A stretch of DNA of 64,000 bases, taken from positions 62,001-126,000 of the forward strand of contig CAYXVG010000001.1 of the NCBI GenBank assembly GCA_964468205.1, given 5' to 3'. Shown here one piece after another: positions 61,454 through 64,000 of the stretch. The DNA comes from CAWELS01 sp964468205. GTDB lineage: Bacteria > Acidobacteriota > Terriglobia > Bryobacterales > Bryobacteraceae. Below the pieces are notes generated by a model. It saw nothing but the letters and a program-made list of their open reading frames with translations, ran no database searches and was not told where the DNA came from. The position numbers and the translations under genes are program-made. Each line of letters begins with the position of its first letter. Position 1 is the first letter of the stretch.

Positions 61454-61644
61454 AGACGAACCACCACTTAGGCATAGGCATAATGCAACTCGTCACTCCA
61501 CCGCCCCATCGGGATCGGAACGAGACGGTACTAAAGATCGCTAGATCGCTAACTGATATAGTTCGACAAGCCGCCTTCTTCTCTCACCAAAGGTAGTCTG
61601 CTGGGCGCTTCCACTTAGCGTCAGCGTAATGAAACGCATCCAGA

Positions 61645-61678
61645 GCGGCAGACTGCATATTTGCAGTCACTACGCCGC
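61645..61678. repeat. Extended imperfect palindrome upstream of the sulfatase-like gene
   Basis: The core GACTGCA-TATT-TGCAGTC (61651-61668) is flanked by GCGGC (61645-61649) and GCCGC (61674-61678), so a two-part stem could form. It lies about 90 bases before the ATG at 61766. Confidence 0.5.
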
Positions 61679-61765
61679 GCATCTGCAAGTTGCTCCTTTG
61701 GTATCATATGGAACAACCTGTGGTCGCGATATTTCGCTGGCGCAGTTCTAGGGAAAGTCGTTTTC

Positions 61766-63142
61766 ATGATATCTAATTCATACGATTTGGGTCATCTCGC
61801 CGGGTGCTCGTGTTCTTCGCGCAGGATGATATTGCCGGTCAGTATCGTCTGTCTAATCATTCTGTTCTTCAGCGGATGTCAGCGGACGCCCCCTAACATT
61901 TTGCTGATATCTCTTGATGCATGCCGTGCCGATCGCTTAGGTAGTTATGGCTACCATCGAGATACTTCTCCCTTTTTGGATAGCTTGGCGGCAGATGGGA
62001 TTCGCTTCGCCAACTCCGTGGTAAATACACACGGAACCCCACAGTCGCACACATCCATGCTCAGTTCTGAGTATCAAGAGACTCATCGCGTTTCATGGGA
62101 TTTGCTGCACGTTTCGGGCGAGTGGGTTTCCGCAGTTCCATCTGACGTCACGATGGTCCAGGAGATCCTCAAAGAGAATGGGTATGCGACCCTCGCAGTT
62201 ACTGGCGGGGGATGGGTAGGCGAAAAGATTGGTTTCAATCGCGGTTTTGACGAATTCCACGAACGCGAAGATCTCAAATCCAGCACAGAACAACTCTTGG
62301 AAATGATTGAGGCCTACATGGCGCAGGGTAGGCCAATTTTCGCCTTCTATCACACGTACGAGATACATAGCCCATACCTGCCACCAGAGAACTATCGAAC
62401 TCTCTTCGGTGAAGTCAACAGTGATTTCGCTCCTACCAACGCGAACCTTCTTCAGTATCGCCATGACACTTCGCCGCTAAGCGAGGCGGATCTCGCCTCC
62501 CTGAGTACGCTCTATGATGCAGGAATTCGGTTCACGGATGATACGCTTCGCGACACCTTCACGAGGCTTGCCGATACCGGTTTTCTTGACAATTATCTTG
62601 TGATTGTTACCGGCGATCATGGTGAAGAGCTCGGAGAACATGGCGGGCTGTTACACGAAGCGAAACTGTATGACGAGCTGATCCGGGTCCCGCTGATCAT
62701 CGCCGGTAACGGAGCCCCTCGCGGCGTGGTGGATCAAAGATTGGCGAGTACAATTGATATTGTCCCTACTATCTTACGGGCAGCCGCGCTTTCACCCCTT
62801 CCCCACATGGCGGGGAGAGACCTGCTGACTAAGCCAACTGGGCTTCTCGGCAACACGGTCGCGGTATCTCAATTCGGCAACTGGCTGTATTCAGTCCGTT
62901 CTGCAAGATGGAAATATATTGTGGATAAAAAATCTGGATCTCAAGAACTGTTTGACTTGGAAATCGACCCGGCGGAACGTGTCAATGTTGTTGAAGACTA
63001 CCCTGATGTTGCAACGCGACTATCCACTGTGCTCGCCGATTGGAGAACCAGCCTGAGGTATCAGGAGCGTGGCGTTGGAGAAAAGAGAAAACTAAGCCCA
63101 AAAGAGATCGAGAGATTGAAGTCACTTGGCTATATACAGTGA
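61766..63142 (+). CDS. Sulfatase-like lipoprotein without the formylglycine cysteine
   Basis: 458 residues from ATG at 61766 (GGGAAAG upstream); another ATG at 61826 directly opens the lipobox leader (ILPVSIVCLIILFFSGC). SLDACRADRLGSYGY supplies the first metal site and a VTGDHGEELGEHGG motif the second, as in S1 sulfatases. The nucleophile region reads NTHGTPQSHTSMLS, with Thr/Ser in place of the CxPxR cysteine, so it may be a phosphodiesterase or phosphotransferase of the same superfamily instead. Base composition is lower in GC than in most of the window. Confidence 0.85.
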   Translation: MISNSYDLGHLAGCSCSSRRMILPVSIVCLIILFFSGCQRTPPNILLISLDACRADRLGSYGYHRDTSPFLDSLAADGIRFANSVVNTHGTPQSHTSMLSSEYQETHRVSWDLLHVSGEWVSAVPSDVTMVQEILKENGYATLAVTGGGWVGEKIGFNRGFDEFHEREDLKSSTEQLLEMIEAYMAQGRPIFAFYHTYEIHSPYLPPENYRTLFGEVNSDFAPTNANLLQYRHDTSPLSEADLASLSTLYDAGIRFTDDTLRDTFTRLADTGFLDNYLVIVTGDHGEELGEHGGLLHEAKLYDELIRVPLIIAGNGAPRGVVDQRLASTIDIVPTILRAAALSPLPHMAGRDLLTKPTGLLGNTVAVSQFGNWLYSVRSARWKYIVDKKSGSQELFDLEIDPAERVNVVEDYPDVATRLSTVLADWRTSLRYQERGVGEKRKLSPKEIERLKSLGYIQ

Positions 63143-63191
63143 CCTCTCCCCGGGTACTACGCGGTGACGATCATCAAGAAATGCAAACTTC

Positions 63192-64000
63192 TTAGCTGAT
63201 GCAGTGAGCTTGGCGCTTGGCGGCTCCCGCAGCCGCCAAATTCGAGTGCGGCGTGCATATTTGCAGACTCGTAACACGGCGCATTGGAAATCGTCCGTAC
63301 GGCGTCTTACCGCGCCAGAGGTTGTGGCCTTCAGCGGAGAGAAAGTATGTGTCAGTGTCTGCTTCGAGTATGTCTGTGATCCTTTGTAGCTCTGCTATCG
63401 GATGCCCCGATAGCCTCACAAGCTCACCGAGATTGCGTCTGTCAAACTCGGCGCCTTGACCTCGAACAATGTAGTCTACTGAGTGGATGCTGTACCCGGA
63501 AGGAACGAGAAGACGTCGTATTCCGGAAAACACATCTTCAAGGTCCGTTGCTGGAAGGTGTTCAAGTACCGAAATTGAGTAGACACAGTCAAAGCTATGC
63601 TCGTTGAGTCCCGTGATATCCGAGCCGAAGCGCCCGCGGATTATCCGGATCTCCGGATAGTCACGCCGAAACTGCTCGTATTCGATCGGACCATTTCCCG
63701 ACCCGTCGTAGGGGTCCACGATCCAAACCTCGTAGCCGGTGCAGCTCAGCAATTCCGCCACGATCGGCTCTCCAGCCCCGATCTCGAGTACGCGCCCGCC
63801 CGGAGGGATCATTCCGAGAATCGCCTTCATCGTCCAGGGCCGCTGACAGTCCTTCATGTCTCTGTTCTCGGTTGCAATCGCATGCAGATAGTCAAAGCTG
63901 TCGCAGAAATCTTGAACTGTGCTGTAGCTGAACGCTGGAACAGTGAAATTTGTGCAATAGCGTCGAACTGCTCGATCTAAATCGTCGGGCTGGATTCTTC
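63192..64000 (-). CDS. Class I SAM-dependent methyltransferase, 5' end beyond window
   Basis: The minus-strand frame is open from 63998 to the stop at 63192, about 268 residues, so the start lies outside. The visible N-terminal part (DDLDRAVRRYCTNFTVPAFS) leads to VLEIGAGEPIVAELL, the SAM-binding motif I, then VYSISVLEHLPATDLEDV, typical of class I methyltransferases. An internal ATG at 63857 is not the true start because coding character continues upstream. The substrate is unknown; relatives are common in glycan or lipid loci. The composition is AT-richer like that of the adjacent sulfatase-like gene. Confidence 0.85.
   Translation of the reverse strand, partial: RIQPDDLDRAVRRYCTNFTVPAFSYSTVQDFCDSFDYLHAIATENRDMKDCQRPWTMKAILGMIPPGGRVLEIGAGEPIVAELLSCTGYEVWIVDPYDGSGNGPIEYEQFRRDYPEIRIIRGRFGSDITGLNEHSFDCVYSISVLEHLPATDLEDVFSGIRRLLVPSGYSIHSVDYIVRGQGAEFDRRNLGELVRLSGHPIAELQRITDILEADTDTYFLSAEGHNLWRGKTPYGRFPMRRVTSLQICTPHSNLAAAGAAKRQAHCIS

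Larger units (their letters stand above)
61233..61765. other. 533-base AT-richer intergenic region
   Basis: No convincing gene; short frames here are not protein-like. It holds two clear inverted repeats (61434-61453 and 61645-61678) and lies between divergent genes, so promoters for both must be here. GC content by sampling is below that of the first 60 kb. Confidence 0.45.

Noticed and set aside
61654..63266. The 13-mer TGCATATTTGCAG present at 61654 and 63254, flanking the sulfatase-like gene
   Set aside because: A 13-base match within a 64-kb window is expected by chance, and the second copy lies inside the methyltransferase coding region.
1..64000. CRISPR arrays, insertion sequences, integrases, rRNA and toxin-antitoxin pairs
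   Set aside because: I looked for regularly spaced repeats, transposase or integrase motifs and ribosomal RNA and saw none.

Overview
The window is a GC-rich (roughly 60-65% by eye) bacterial chromosome segment. It most resembles Acidobacteriota of the Solibacteres/Bryobacterales type. The main reason is two proteins (21974-22777 and 22844-24199) with the TIGR03437-type C-terminal domain, which is strongly expanded in Solibacter and relatives. Supporting features are many exported S1 sulfatases, Tat/lipoprotein-tagged sugar-acid enzymes, He_PIG/TIG surface proteins, UPF0182 and a DUF58/MoxR/vWA cluster. The assignment rests on protein character only; no rRNA is present.

Layout. 0-5.2 kb: a minus-strand MoxR ATPase / DUF58 / von Willebrand A cluster led by an unknown small membrane protein, with the last gene cut by the left edge. 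5.3-6.9 kb: a CYTH phosphatase-type protein, tRNA-Arg(TCG), tRNA-Ser(CGA) and a non-coding stretch. 6.9-14.4 kb: a mannonate dehydratase-like protein, two sulfatases, ergothioneine genes egtB-egtD and a phosphotriesterase-like hydrolase. 14.5-16.2 kb: a CheY/CheX pair and a small orphan gene. 16.4-24.2 kb: UPF0182, a degenerate GGDEF protein, a glycine-zipper protein and two TIGR03437 proteins, one with a CxxCH motif. 24.2-31 kb: mutY and uvrA (divergent), a CoA-binding protein and a three-gene TPR operon.

31-42 kb is the most coherent system: a probable L-fucose (or related 6-deoxyhexose/galactose) catabolic locus. A minus-strand run encodes an aldo/keto reductase, a lactonase, a zinc dehydrogenase, an enolase-superfamily dehydratase, an Nramp-like transporter lacking the metal-binding DPGN motif, and a UroD-like protein. 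Facing it are an exported sulfatase, a LacI-type regulator and an exported GH29 alpha-L-fucosidase. A near-perfect LacI-type palindrome lies between lacI and the fucosidase. Together they suggest desulfation and cleavage of sulfated fucosides outside the cytoplasm, uptake, then non-phosphorylating oxidation.

43-58 kb: an ECF sigma/anti-sigma pair, ksgA, a PQQ-type propeller protein, a second enolase-superfamily enzyme, a four-gene surface-protein cluster, a sulfatase, an alkaline-phosphatase-superfamily enzyme and two tandem paralogous glycosyltransferases. 58-64 kb: a DUF5060/DUF4038-type glycosidase, then an AT-richer segment (about 48% GC in sampled lines) with a tail-fibre-like protein, a sulfatase-like lipoprotein without the formylglycine cysteine, and a methyltransferase cut by the right edge.

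The most speculative observation is a 22-codon membrane micro-ORF at 58337-58402 whose in-frame UGA is followed at once by two overlapping hairpins and an open 19-codon extension. That layout would fit a bacterial selenocysteine-insertion element but may be coincidence.
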